A stretch of DNA of 64,000 bases from Gammaproteobacteria bacterium (GTDB taxonomy: Bacteria > Pseudomonadota > Gammaproteobacteria > Xanthomonadales > SZUA-36). The stretch spans positions 1 to 64,000 of the forward strand of contig JAUHYP010000009.1 of the NCBI GenBank assembly GCA_030426265.1. Direction: 5' to 3'. This document shows, piece by piece, positions 27,125 to 35,185 of the stretch (positions are counted from its first letter, which is position 1; each line of letters begins with the position of its first letter). Below the pieces are notes generated by a model that made no database searches, was not told the origin of the DNA, and saw nothing but the letters and a program-made list of their open reading frames with translations. Position numbers and translations under genes: made by a program.

Positions 27125-27757
27125 ATGGACCTTTCCGACCTCTTTCGCGCCGTCACCATGGCCCTGCTGCCGATGTTCATCCTGTCCTTCGCACTGGTCT
27201 GGTGGGCCCTGCACCGGGGAAGGCTCCAGGGCGCGTCGGTGAGCGAGTTGCAGCGCAGCATCGAGGCCCTGGGCAAGAGCCGCAAGAAAAAGAAGAAACA
27301 GGCGGGTGACAGCGGCGACGGCGAGGACGAGGCGAGCGGGCTGGCGGACGCGGTCGACCCGGAGAAGCTCGACCCGGTGCTGGGCAAGTGGTTCGCCTTC
27401 GGCGGCGGGTTCTACGGCCTGGTGGCCCTCTACACCTGGCTGCTGATCGAATGGGACGACGTCGCGAACTTCCTGGGCGGACTGGGCGACATCGTGATGC
27501 GCTTCGATATCGGTTCCCTGATCTCCCTGGCGATCAACCTGCTCATCGAATCCATCATGAATTTCGTGGCCGCCATCGCCTGGCCGGCATACTGGCTGGG
27601 CGAGGCGAACAACCCCTGGCTGTGGATTGCGCTCGCCTACGCCGGCTACTGGCTGGGCATCGAAACGGCACGGCGGGCCGGCCGGGCCCGCTTCGGCGCG
27701 GAATCGCCCGACCTGCAGCGGACCATCACCGGCCAGGACGACGACGAGCCTTCCTGA
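27125..27757 (+). CDS. Uncharacterised membrane protein
   Basis: Not recognised. The 210-residue protein has an N-terminal membrane helix (LLPMFILSFALVWWALH), a highly basic-then-acidic linker (SRKKKKKQAGDSGDGEDEA, about residues 58-80), and a C-terminal half with further hydrophobic segments (FYGLVALYTWLLIEW, LISLAINLLIESIMNF and WLWIALAYAGYWLG). It is divergent from hslV and 172 nt before aqpZ. No motif suggests an enzyme. Confidence 0.7.
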   Translation: MDLSDLFRAVTMALLPMFILSFALVWWALHRGRLQGASVSELQRSIEALGKSRKKKKKQAGDSGDGEDEASGLADAVDPEKLDPVLGKWFAFGGGFYGLVALYTWLLIEWDDVANFLGGLGDIVMRFDIGSLISLAINLLIESIMNFVAAIAWPAYWLGEANNPWLWIALAYAGYWLGIETARRAGRARFGAESPDLQRTITGQDDDEPS

Positions 27758-27929
27758 GCCGCGCCCCCGCCGGCCTGGCGGAAGCGGGTGAAGCCACGGC
27801 CAGGCCCCGGGCGAAGTCGAAAACCCTGGACTAGACTGGGTGGGCGTCAAGGGCTTCAAACTGCCGGGAGGAGAGGCCGGAATGGCCGGGCTCCCCGATT
27901 CCGGTCAGTGGCAAGGGAGGAAAACAAAG

Positions 27930-28604
27930 ATGAGTCTCGCCCAACGTTCTGTCGCCGAGTTGATCGGCACCTTCTGGCTGGTGCTCGGGGGCTGCGGCGC
28001 CGCCGTGCTCGCCGGGACCGGTATCGGCACTCTCGGGATCTCCTTCGCGTTTGGTCTCACGGTGCTCACTATGGCCTTCGCGATCGGGCATATCTCGGGT
28101 TGCCACCTCAACCCCGCGGTGACCCTGGGCCTCAGCGTCGCCGGCCGCTCGCCCTGGAGCGATGCATTGCCCTACATCCTCGCGCAGGTTGTCGGCGCCT
28201 GCCTGGCCGCCTGGCTGATCGGCTTCATCGCCGGCAGTTTCGAATCGCTGGCCTCCAACGGCATGGGCGAGCATTCTCCCGGGGGCTTCGGCATGGGGCA
28301 GGGTATCGCCACGGAACTGGTGATGACCTTCATGTTCCTGCTGATCATCCTGGGCGCGACGGACAAACGCGCGCCGGCCGGCTTCGCGCCCATCGCCATC
28401 GGCCTGGGACTCACCCTGATCCACCTCATCAGCATTCCGGTGACCAACACCTCCGTGAACCCGGCCCGCAGCGCCGGCCCCGCCATTTTCGAAGGCGGCA
28501 TCGCGCTGCAGCAGCTGTGGCTGTTCTGGGTGTTCCCCATTGCCGGGGCCGTCCTGGCGGGCCTGGTCTGGCGCTGGTTCGAGAAGGAGCCGGCCGCGGG
28601 CTGA
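27930..28604 (+). CDS. aqpZ: Aquaporin Z-type water channel
   Basis: This inner-membrane channel has six helices and two half-helices carrying the NPA motifs HLNPAVTLG (first) and VNPARSAGP (second). The selectivity-filter Arg follows the second NPA. N-terminal [20 protein letters not shown] is characteristic of AqpZ rather than glycerol facilitators. At 224 residues its length is normal. The SD GGGAGG at 27914-27919 is strong. A TAGACT at 27832-27837 may be a distant -10. An intrinsic terminator follows at 28678. Confidence 0.95.
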   Translation: MSLAQRSVAELIGTFWLVLGGCGAAVLAGTGIGTLGISFAFGLTVLTMAFAIGHISGCHLNPAVTLGLSVAGRSPWSDALPYILAQVVGACLAAWLIGFIAGSFESLASNGMGEHSPGGFGMGQGIATELVMTFMFLLIILGATDKRAPAGFAPIAIGLGLTLIHLISIPVTNTSVNPARSAGPAIFEGGIALQQLWLFWVFPIAGAVLAGLVWRWFEKEPAAG

Positions 28605-28642
28605 ACCGCCTGACCGGGGCCTGAAAGGGCCAACAGGCCGGG

Positions 28643-28658
28643 CGGAACCGGGGTTCCG
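28643..28658. repeat. Palindromic GGAAC/GTTCC element, copy 2
   Basis: CGGAACCGGGGTTCCG (7-bp arms, GG centre) lies downstream of aqpZ, preceded by GCCTGAAAGGG at 28619-28629. The same arrangement, GAAAGg then a CGGAAC palindrome, occurs near 1488-1515 and 56720-56754. Confidence 0.45.
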
Positions 28659-28677
28659 TCCGGGCCGCTGACCGAAA

Positions 28678-28709
28678 GCCGGTGGGGCTCAGTCCCCGCC
28701 GGCTTTTTT
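28678..28709 (+). terminator. Intrinsic terminator of aqpZ
   Basis: The stem GCCGGTGGGG pairs with CCCCGCCGGC (one G-T wobble) around a 6-nt loop, followed by six T residues (28704-28709). The 3' arm and T-run are also the last codons of the convergent xerC gene, so the element doubles as coding sequence. In the opposite direction the stem is followed only by CTTTC. Confidence 0.85.
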
Positions 28710-29588
28710 CTTGGCCCGCGGGTGGGCCCGGTCGTAGACCTCGGCGAGGTGCTGGAAGTCCAGGTGCGTGTACACCTGGGTGGTGGCGATGTCCGCGTGC
28801 CCGAGCAGTTCCTGCACCGCGCGAAGGTCGCCGGAAGACTCCAGCATGTGGCTGGCGAAGCTGTGGCGCAGCAGGTGGGGGTGCACGTGTCGCGGCAGCC
28901 CCTGGTGTTTGGCCCAGTGCGTGATGCGCGCCTGGATGCTGCGCACCGCCAGCGGCTTGCCCTGCAGGCTGACGAAGACGTGGGGTTCGGACCAGTCCGC
29001 GATGGCCGCGCGTTCCGCACGCCATTCCTTCAGCGCCGCCACCGCTTTGCGGCCCACCGGAACCATGCGCTGGCGGTTGCCCTTGCCCTGCACGGTCACC
29101 ATGCCCGACCCCAGGTCCAGGCGGTCCCAAGTCAGCCCGGCCACCTCGGACAGGCGCAGGCCCGAAGAGTAGAACAGCTCCATCATGGCCTTGTCGCGCA
29201 CGGCCACGGGCTTGTCGGTGGGGAAGGCGAGCAGGCTGTCCAGCAGGTCCGGATCCAGCGTGGCGGGCAGCTTGCGGCCGGATTTGGGCGCGCGCACGCC
29301 CTGGGCGGGGTTGCCCCGGGCGGCGCCTTCGCGCAGCAGGTAGCGGTAGAAGCTGCGCAGGGCCGACAGCATGCGCTGCAGGGAGCGGCCGCCGAGGCCG
29401 CGCCGGTGCAGGCTGGCGATGAACGCGCGTACGTGGTGTTCGGTGACCCGGGACGGGTCGGTGAGGCCCTCGGCCAGGCAATGGTCGCGAAAGGCGGCGA
29501 GGTCGCGCCCGTAGGCGGCGAGGGTTCTCGGGGAGACGCCGCGCTCCTCCGCCAGGTGGCGTTCGAAGCGCTTCAGCCAGTCGTCCAT
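28689..29588 (-). CDS. xerC: Tyrosine recombinase XerC
   Basis: XerC resolves chromosome dimers at dif together with XerD. The 299 residues have the N-terminal SAM-like core-binding domain (FERHLAEERGVSPRTLAAYG) and the catalytic set Arg145 (GLRLSEVAGL), Lys169, His238-x2-Arg241 (HPHLLRHSFASH), His264 (LLGHADI) and Tyr273 (TQVYTHLD). The lptM-dapF-DUF484-xerC order is the standard gammaproteobacterial one and identifies XerC rather than XerD or an integron or phage integrase. Confidence 0.96.
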   Translation of the reverse strand: MDDWLKRFERHLAEERGVSPRTLAAYGRDLAAFRDHCLAEGLTDPSRVTEHHVRAFIASLHRRGLGGRSLQRMLSALRSFYRYLLREGAARGNPAQGVRAPKSGRKLPATLDPDLLDSLLAFPTDKPVAVRDKAMMELFYSSGLRLSEVAGLTWDRLDLGSGMVTVQGKGNRQRMVPVGRKAVAALKEWRAERAAIADWSEPHVFVSLQGKPLAVRSIQARITHWAKHQGLPRHVHPHLLRHSFASHMLESSGDLRAVQELLGHADIATTQVYTHLDFQHLAEVYDRAHPRAKKKAGGD

Positions 29589-29622
29589 GGATTGCCGGCG
29601 GCGCCTGCGCGCGGACCGGCCG

Positions 29623-30315
29623 TCAGGCCGTGCGGCGCTGTTGCTCCGGCACTTCCAATTCCAGGCGGGCGACGATGACCCGTGCGAGCAGGTCCAGGAA
29701 CAGGGTGCCCATGCCGGGGTAGAAGCGGGCCGGGTCGCTGCTGCCGATGGCCAGGAAGCCCCGCTCGCCGATCGGCACCAGGGCGGTCGACTGCACCCAC
29801 TGGGCGCGGCTGCGGAACAGGGCGTCGAGCTTGTTGCGGCCGAGGCGGCCGCAGGTGGACTCGCCCTTGTCGAGCTGGGGACGCAGGCCCTGCCATTCAG
29901 GCTCCTCCGGGTCCACGCTGAAGATCGGTGTCCGGTCGCCGGCGTTGACCGGCTGGTCGTACAGGGAAATGTTGAGCACATCCGCTTCGAACTCTTCCTG
30001 CAGCACCTCGGCGAGGCGGTCGAAGAAGGCGCCCAGATCGCCCAGGGCCATCAGTTCCAGGGTGAGCTCGTGAAGCCGGGTCATCAGGGTCTCGTTGTCA
30101 CCCGCCACCTTGATCAGCTGGTTCAGCTGGCTGGTGAGTTTCTCGTTGCGCGAACGCAGCTGGTCGACCTGCCGCTCGATCAGCGACACGGCCTCGCCGC
30201 TCTCGTGGGGGAGCTGGAGGCTGGTGAGGACTTCGGGGTGTTCGTGGAGGAATTCGGGGTGGTCGAGCAGGTACCGGGCGACGGCTTCGGCGGTCGTCGG
30301 ATTGTCGTCGTTCAT
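29623..30315 (-). CDS. DUF484 family protein (GAF-like)
   Basis: At 230 residues it has the family pattern: an N-terminal EAVARYLLDHPEFLHEHPEVL, then a coiled-coil-prone stretch (SLIERQVDQLRSRNEKL, about residues 41-60) and a GAF-like C-terminal domain with ALVPIGERGFLAIGSSDPARF. Function is unknown. The ATG overlaps the dapF stop (ATGA) and xerC follows after 34 nt, the conserved dapF-yigA-xerC organisation. Confidence 0.92.
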   Translation of the reverse strand: MNDDNPTTAEAVARYLLDHPEFLHEHPEVLTSLQLPHESGEAVSLIERQVDQLRSRNEKLTSQLNQLIKVAGDNETLMTRLHELTLELMALGDLGAFFDRLAEVLQEEFEADVLNISLYDQPVNAGDRTPIFSVDPEEPEWQGLRPQLDKGESTCGRLGRNKLDALFRSRAQWVQSTALVPIGERGFLAIGSSDPARFYPGMGTLFLDLLARVIVARLELEVPEQQRRTA

Positions 30316-31166
30316 TCAATCGTCCCTTCAAACACGTGGACCGCCGGGCCGGTGAGGGTCACCGGGCCGACGCCCCCGTCGGTTTCGACCCACAGCGTAC
30401 CACCGCCCTGTTCGACACGCACCTTGCCGGCCACGCGGCCCTGGCGCGCCAGCCAGGCCACGGCCGCGCTGGCCCCGGAGCCGCAGGCCAGGGTCTCGCC
30501 AGAGCCGCGTTCGAGCACGCGCAGGCGAATGGCGCCGGGGTCGAGCACCTGGGCGAAGCCCACGTTGCAGCTGGATGGAAAGGCGCCGCTGTCGCGCAGC
30601 GCGCGGCCCACCGACTCCACCGGCGCGGTGGCGACATCGTCGACCTCGATCACGGCATGGGGGTTGCCCATGGACAGGGCGCCGAAGCGCACCGCCGCGC
30701 CGTCGAGGTCGAGGCTGAACCACTGCCCCGGTTCGGCCCGCGCACCCATTTCCTCCAGCGGCACCTTCTCCGGGTCGTACTCGGCGCGGCCCATCCCGAC
30801 GCTGACCTGGTCGCCGCCCTCGTGGCGCACGGGAATATCGGCCACCGGTCCCTGCAGCAGCCAGGCGCCGCCTGCCTCGCCCGACTGCCGGGCCAGGTAC
30901 AGGCCGATGGCGCGCATGCCGTTGCCGCACTGCTCGGCGTGGCTGCCGTCGGCGTTGAAGATCTCGATGCGCGCGGCCACCTCCGGGCGTTCGCTGGGGT
31001 GCAGCACGAGCAACTGGTCGAAGCCGATGCCCGTGTGGCGGTCGGCCCAGCGCCGAGCGCTGTCCGCGTCCGGGGTGGGCGCGCCCCCGGCCCCGCCATC
31101 GGGGCGCAGGTCCAGCAGCATGAAATCGTTGCCGGCGCCGTGCATCTTGTGAAAGGTCCAGGCCAT
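30312..31166 (-). CDS. dapF: Diaminopimelate epimerase DapF
   Basis: DapF interconverts LL- and meso-diaminopimelate for lysine and peptidoglycan synthesis. The two catalytic cysteines are in place: Cys80 (GSHAEQCGNGMR) and Cys228 (GETLACGSGASA). The N-terminus FHKMHGAGNDFMLLDL is diagnostic and fixes the ATG at 31166. The protein has 284 residues. It lies 7 nt after lptM and is coupled to the DUF484 gene. Confidence 0.98.
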   Translation of the reverse strand: MAWTFHKMHGAGNDFMLLDLRPDGGAGGAPTPDADSARRWADRHTGIGFDQLLVLHPSERPEVAARIEIFNADGSHAEQCGNGMRAIGLYLARQSGEAGGAWLLQGPVADIPVRHEGGDQVSVGMGRAEYDPEKVPLEEMGARAEPGQWFSLDLDGAAVRFGALSMGNPHAVIEVDDVATAPVESVGRALRDSGAFPSSCNVGFAQVLDPGAIRLRVLERGSGETLACGSGASAAVAWLARQGRVAGKVRVEQGGGTLWVETDGGVGPVTLTGPAVHVFEGTIE

Positions 31167-31173
31167 GGGCGCC

Positions 31174-31404
31174 TCAGCCGTCGCCCTCGTCATCGCCACC
31201 GACTTCGTCCTCGTCGTCGGCGGGGTCGCCGTCCGTCCCCGGCGCCGCTGTTTCATCGTCCGCGGCGGCCTCGGCGGCCACCGTCTGGTCCGGCGTCTCG
31301 TCGGGCAGGTAGAGCGCCCCGCGGTTACCGCAACCGGCCAGGCCAAGGAGCAGTGACAGCAGGAAGGCAATGGCCGTCGAGGGGTGAATTCGGGGTGTAT
31401 TCAT
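31174..31404 (-). CDS. lptM: LptM/YifL-type small lipoprotein
   Basis: The 76-residue lipoprotein precursor has a signal peptide and lipobox LAGC (lipidated Cys25), followed by GNRGALYLPDE, the conserved CGxRGpLYLP signature of YifL. YifL, renamed LptM, assists maturation of the LptD-LptE lipopolysaccharide translocon. The rest is an unusually long acidic, probably disordered tail (DDETAAPGTDGDPADDEDE). Position directly upstream of dapF is the classical one. Confidence 0.88.
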   Translation of the reverse strand: MNTPRIHPSTAIAFLLSLLLGLAGCGNRGALYLPDETPDQTVAAEAAADDETAAPGTDGDPADDEDEVGGDDEGDG

Positions 31405-31431
31405 GGGTGCGGGAAGGGGCGTGGGCACTGG

Positions 31432-31437
31432 TAGACT
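31432..31437 (+). promoter_or_regulatory. Possible -10 element giving a leaderless carboxylesterase message
   Basis: TAGACT (31432-31437) ends 7 nt before the ATG at 31445, so transcription would start at or next to the start codon. There is no ribosome-binding sequence in the gap, which fits a leaderless mRNA. Confidence 0.35.
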
Positions 31438-31444
31438 ATACGCC

Positions 31445-32158
31445 ATGCGCAACCCCGAATCAGCCGGCGCGGCCGGCCCGCAGCAGGTCGCACCGGCGCT
31501 GCCACAGACCGTGGAAGTGAGCACCGGGCCCAACCCCGATTTCAGCGTGATCTGGCTGCATGGCCTCGGCGCCGATGGCCACGATTTCGAGCCTGTCGTC
31601 CCGATGCTCGGCCTGCCACAGGGCGCCGCCGTGCGCTTCGTGTTTCCCCATGCGCCGGTACGCCCGGTAACGCTCAACGGCGGCATGCCCATGCGCGCCT
31701 GGTACGACATCGTGAGCCTGTCGGCGAGCCGCGACCAGGACGAAGCCGGCATCGCCGCCAGCGCCGCCATGGTCGAAGCCCTGATCGAGCGGGAGACCGG
31801 ACGCGGCGTCCCGCCGGGGCGCATCGTGGTCGCGGGCTTCAGCCAGGGCGCGGCCATGGCCCTGCACGCGGGACTGCGCCACCGTGAACGCCTGGCCGGC
31901 ATCGTCGCCCTGTCGGGCTATCTCCTGCTGCACGAGCGCCTCGAGGCGGAGGCCGCGCCGGCGAACCGGGATCTTCCCCTGTTCATCGGCCATGGCACCC
32001 AGGACCCGGTGGTGGCCTGCGCCTTCGGCGAACAGTCGGCGCGCCATCTCGAGGCCCTGGGCTGGCCCGTCGAGTGGCGTACCTATCCCCTGCCGCATTC
32101 GGTCAGCGCCGAGGAGTTGCTGGACATCGGCCGCTTTCTCGGGGCGCGGCTGGGCTGA
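31445..32158 (+). CDS. Alpha/beta-hydrolase, phospholipase/carboxylesterase family
   Basis: This 237-residue serine hydrolase belongs to the carboxylesterase 2 group: WLHGLGADGHDF (oxyanion region), nucleophile elbow GFSQGAAMAL, catalytic Asp in GTQDPVV and His in PLPHSVSAEEL. These proteins hydrolyse short acyl esters or lysophospholipids. No signal peptide is seen, so it is cytosolic. It precedes the algZ-like gene by 10 nt and may be the first gene of that operon. Confidence 0.93.
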   Translation: MRNPESAGAAGPQQVAPALPQTVEVSTGPNPDFSVIWLHGLGADGHDFEPVVPMLGLPQGAAVRFVFPHAPVRPVTLNGGMPMRAWYDIVSLSASRDQDEAGIAASAAMVEALIERETGRGVPPGRIVVAGFSQGAAMALHAGLRHRERLAGIVALSGYLLLHERLEAEAAPANRDLPLFIGHGTQDPVVACAFGEQSARHLEALGWPVEWRTYPLPHSVSAEELLDIGRFLGARLG

Positions 32159-32168
32159 CGGCGAATCC

Positions 32169-33242
32169 GTGAAGCGCTGGCGAGGGGACGGCGGACCGGG
32201 CGGCGAAGCCTGGGTCGCGCTGGAACGCAGCGCAGGTCCTCCCGGCCTTTGCCGCTGGCAGTCCGTGCTCGGCGTGGCCGCCGTGTCCCTGCTGGCCGCC
32301 TGGATGGTGCTGCTGGGCACCGCCTGGCCCATGGATGCGGGTTCGGTGTTCCGGGTGCTGGTCCATGCCCTGATTCTCGGCCTGGTCTGCGCCTACTGCG
32401 TTTGCGCCTTTCGCGGCATCCTGTCGCGGCTCTCCACCCGATCGGCCTGGACCGGCGCATGGTGCGTCGTGATGGTGGCCGCCCTGGCGTATTCCTGGGT
32501 GGCCGGCCTGGTCGGCGCCGTGCTCGGATTCGGCCCGGCGCCCGAGGCGCATGGGGAATTCGTGGCCAAGAGCGCGCTGGGCGCGGGCATCGTCGCCCTG
32601 GCCTTGTTCCGTTACCTGCACGTGCGCACCCAGTGGCAGGCCGAAATGCTTTCCGAGTCCGAAGCCCGGGTGGAGGCGCTGCAGGCGCGCATCCGGCCCC
32701 ATTTCCTGTTCAACAGCCTCAACACCATCGCGAGCCTGATTCACGACGACCCGCGCGGCGCCGAGCGGGCCACCGAGGACCTGGCGGCGCTGTTCCGCGG
32801 AGGCATGCGCGCCAGCGACGACCTGGTTCCCCTGGCGGACGAACTCGAATTGGCGCGCAAGTACCTGGCCATGGAGGAGCGCCGCCTGGGCCAGCGATTG
32901 CAGGTGGAATGGGAGGTCACCGACCTGCCCAGCGACGAGCCCGTCCTGCCGATGCTGCTGCAGCCCCTGCTGGAAAATGCCGTGGCCCACGGCATCGCGC
33001 CGAGCCCGGGGGGCGGAACGGTCCAGGTCTTCGGCCGTCGCGAGGGCGAATCCCTGGTGATCACCGTGACCAATCCGCTGGCCCCTGCGGGCAGCAAGCC
33101 CGGCCAGGGAATGGCCCTGGGCAACATCCGATCGCGACTGGTGCTGGCCTACAGTTCGCTGGCCAGCCTGTTGACCCACGAGGATGGCGCGCGTTTCTAC
33201 GCCGTGCTGACCCTGCCCCATGCTCAAACTGCTGATCGTTGA
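32169..33242 (+). CDS. algZ: LytS/AlgZ-like sensor histidine kinase
   Basis: The 357-residue membrane sensor has about four hydrophobic segments in residues 30-150, then a short linker and the His_kinase (PF06580-type) motif RIRPHFLFNSLNTIASLI with phospho-acceptor His178. The ATP site follows (LLQPLLENAVAHGI, then GMALGNIRSRL). The start is a GTG at 32169. It overlaps the LytTR regulator by 23 nt, and hemC follows, the arrangement known for AlgZ-AlgR in pseudomonads and xanthomonads. The stimulus is unknown. Confidence 0.88.
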   Translation: MKRWRGDGGPGGEAWVALERSAGPPGLCRWQSVLGVAAVSLLAAWMVLLGTAWPMDAGSVFRVLVHALILGLVCAYCVCAFRGILSRLSTRSAWTGAWCVVMVAALAYSWVAGLVGAVLGFGPAPEAHGEFVAKSALGAGIVALALFRYLHVRTQWQAEMLSESEARVEALQARIRPHFLFNSLNTIASLIHDDPRGAERATEDLAALFRGGMRASDDLVPLADELELARKYLAMEERRLGQRLQVEWEVTDLPSDEPVLPMLLQPLLENAVAHGIAPSPGGGTVQVFGRREGESLVITVTNPLAPAGSKPGQGMALGNIRSRLVLAYSSLASLLTHEDGARFYAVLTLPHAQTADR

Positions 33243-33924
33243 CGACGAGCTGCCGGCGCGATCGCGCCTGCGGCGCCTGCTGGGCGAACAGCCCGGGTGC
33301 GAGGTCGTGGGCGAGGCCGGCTCGGGACAGGAGGCCAGGAGCCTGGTCGGACGCCTGGCACCGGACGTACTGCTGCTCGACATCTCCATGCCGGGGCTGG
33401 ACGGCCTGGACCTGGCCGCCGAGCTCAAGCGCCGTGACGATCCGCCCGCCGTGGTGTTCTGCACGGCCTACGACGAACACGCCCTGAAAGCCTTCGAGTT
33501 CGACGCCGTGGACTACCTGGTCAAGCCGGTCAGTCCCGAGCGCCTGGGCCAGGCCCTGGACCGCGTGCGGCGATTCCTGGGCATGGAGCGCCCGGAGGCC
33601 TTCCTGGCGGCGACCCTGGGCGGCTCCACCGAGCTGATCGACCTGGGCGACGTGAGCTGCCTGGTGGCCGAGGACAAGTACACTACGGTCTACCTTCCCG
33701 GCCGCAGCCTGATGATCAATCACTCGCTCAACGAGATCGAGCTCGCTCACCCCGAGCGGTTCATCCGTGTGCACCGCAGCGCACTGGTGGCCCGTGACCG
33801 CATTCGTGGCCTGGAGCGAGGTGACGGCGGCATGCATGTCCTGGTGGAGGGTTGCAGCCTGCGCCCGGTGGTCAGCCGACGCCAGCTCCCGGCGGTCCGG
33901 CGGCTGCTGAAGGCCATGCAATGA
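33220..33924 (+). CDS. algR: AlgR-like LytTR-family response regulator
   Basis: The 234-residue regulator has a receiver domain (LLIVDDE with Asp8/Asp9, phospho-acceptor Asp54 in LLLDISMPGLDG, Lys in DYLVKPVSPE) and a C-terminal LytTR DNA-binding domain (VAEDKYTTVYLPGRSLMINH, then FIRVHRSALVARDRI). It probably activates its targets when phosphorylated by the adjacent kinase. Its stop overlaps the hemC start (ATGA), so heme genes and the regulator are cotranslated. Confidence 0.93.
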   Translation: MLKLLIVDDELPARSRLRRLLGEQPGCEVVGEAGSGQEARSLVGRLAPDVLLLDISMPGLDGLDLAAELKRRDDPPAVVFCTAYDEHALKAFEFDAVDYLVKPVSPERLGQALDRVRRFLGMERPEAFLAATLGGSTELIDLGDVSCLVAEDKYTTVYLPGRSLMINHSLNEIELAHPERFIRVHRSALVARDRIRGLERGDGGMHVLVEGCSLRPVVSRRQLPAVRRLLKAMQ

Positions 33925-34835
33925 CGCAGCGCATCCGCATCGCCACGCGCCGCAGCGCCCTGGCCCTGTGGCAGGCGAACCATGTTCGCGATGCCCTGCT
34001 CGCAGCGCACCCCGGCCTCGAGGTCGAGCTGGTGCCCATCGTGACCCGCGGCGACCGGATCCTGGACCGGCCGCTTGCCGAGATCGGGGGCAAGGGCCTG
34101 TTCCTGAAGGAGCTGGAAGTGTCCATGCTCGACGGCGAATCCGATCTCGCCGTCCACTCGATGAAGGACATGCCGGTGGAGGAGACCCCGGGGCTGGCCC
34201 TCGTGGGCGCCCTGCCGCGTGCCAATCCCTTTGACGCCTGGCTCAGCCGGGACGACGCCGGCCTTCACGACCTTCCTCCGGGCGCCCGCGTCGGCACCTC
34301 CAGCCTGCGCCGGCGTTGTCAGGTGCTGGCCGCGCGACCGGATCTCGACGTGGTCGAACTGAGGGGCAACGTGGACACGCGCCTGGGCAAGCTCGACGCC
34401 GGTGACTACGACGCCATCATCCTCGCCTGTGCCGGCCTGGAACGCCTGGGGCTGGGGCAGCGCATCACCGCCGAGCTGGGTCCGCCGGACTGGTTGCCCG
34501 CCGGCACCCAGGGCATCATCGGCCTGCAATGCCGTGACGGGGACGACGCCGTGATCGAGGCCATCGCCCCGCTGCAGGACGCCGACGCCATGCGCCAGGC
34601 CCGCGCGGAACGCACCGTGCTCGACCGGCTGCAGGGCAGTTGCCAGGTGCCCCTGGCGGCCTACGCCCGCATCGAGGGCGAGACCCTGCACATGTCGGGC
34701 CTGGTCGGCACGCCCGACGGCCGCCGCGTGCTGCGTGCCGAGGCCTCGGGCAGCGATCCCGAGGCCACCGGCCTGGCGCTGGCCGCTCAACTCGAATCCC
34801 AGGGCGCGATGGACATCATCGCCGCCCTGTCCTGA
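33921..34835 (+). CDS. hemC: Hydroxymethylbilane synthase HemC
   Basis: HemC polymerises four porphobilinogens to hydroxymethylbilane. The 304-residue enzyme has IRIATRRSALALWQANHV, the GGKGLFLKELE loop, SLRRRCQVLAARPDLDVVEL, RGNVDTRLGKLD and the dipyrromethane cofactor Cys241 (LQGSCQVPLAAYA). It is coupled to algR by a 4-nt overlap. Unlike most gammaproteobacteria it does not abut hemD: a 350-nt gap follows. Confidence 0.97.
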   Translation: MTQRIRIATRRSALALWQANHVRDALLAAHPGLEVELVPIVTRGDRILDRPLAEIGGKGLFLKELEVSMLDGESDLAVHSMKDMPVEETPGLALVGALPRANPFDAWLSRDDAGLHDLPPGARVGTSSLRRRCQVLAARPDLDVVELRGNVDTRLGKLDAGDYDAIILACAGLERLGLGQRITAELGPPDWLPAGTQGIIGLQCRDGDDAVIEAIAPLQDADAMRQARAERTVLDRLQGSCQVPLAAYARIEGETLHMSGLVGTPDGRRVLRAEASGSDPEATGLALAAQLESQGAMDIIAALS

Positions 34836-35185
34836 GTCCGAAGCATCCCGAAGCTCCAGCGGGCCCTCCCGGACCCCTCACCGAACCGCCCGTCACCCCG
34901 GTTGCGCTTCGGAATCATTTACGATAGTGTTCGTACTAAGAGGCCCGTAAGTTGACGGCCGGACAGGAATCAACCGGCGTCCGGCGGGCCGACGGTTCAC
35001 CCGGGTGGCTCACAAGGTGCGTTCGGCGGAGCGCTAACCCTACTTCGCCAACACGCAAGCCCCTCAGCGCGTCGACCGTGCGCATCTTCACCCGGGTTCT
35101 CGCACGCCCTGTCCGGCCGCCACCCCTGGCGGCGGCCGGACTGAGCGGGGTGCTAAACTCGATGCAACCTCGCATCGGCACATCC
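34836..35185 (+). other. Gene-free 350-nt gap with hairpins between hemC and hemD
   Basis: No convincing ORF exists on either strand. The segment has a locally AT-rich patch (34917-34940) that may hold a promoter, then three inverted repeats: GCCGGAC/GTCCGGC at 34958-34985, GCGTTC/GAGCGC with a 4-nt loop at 35019-35034, and a perfect 11-bp stem GTCCGGCCGCC/GGCGGCCGGAC at 35111-35141. TTCACCCGGGT occurs twice (34996-35006 and 35087-35097). An extended -10-like TGCTAAACT at 35151-35159 is close to hemD. It could be a structured leader or a small RNA. Confidence 0.4.

Noticed and set aside
28689-29588. Mobile-element integrase (tyrosine recombinase with full catalytic set)
   Set aside because: The dapF-DUF484-xerC context identifies the chromosomal XerC; no attachment repeats or cargo genes are near.
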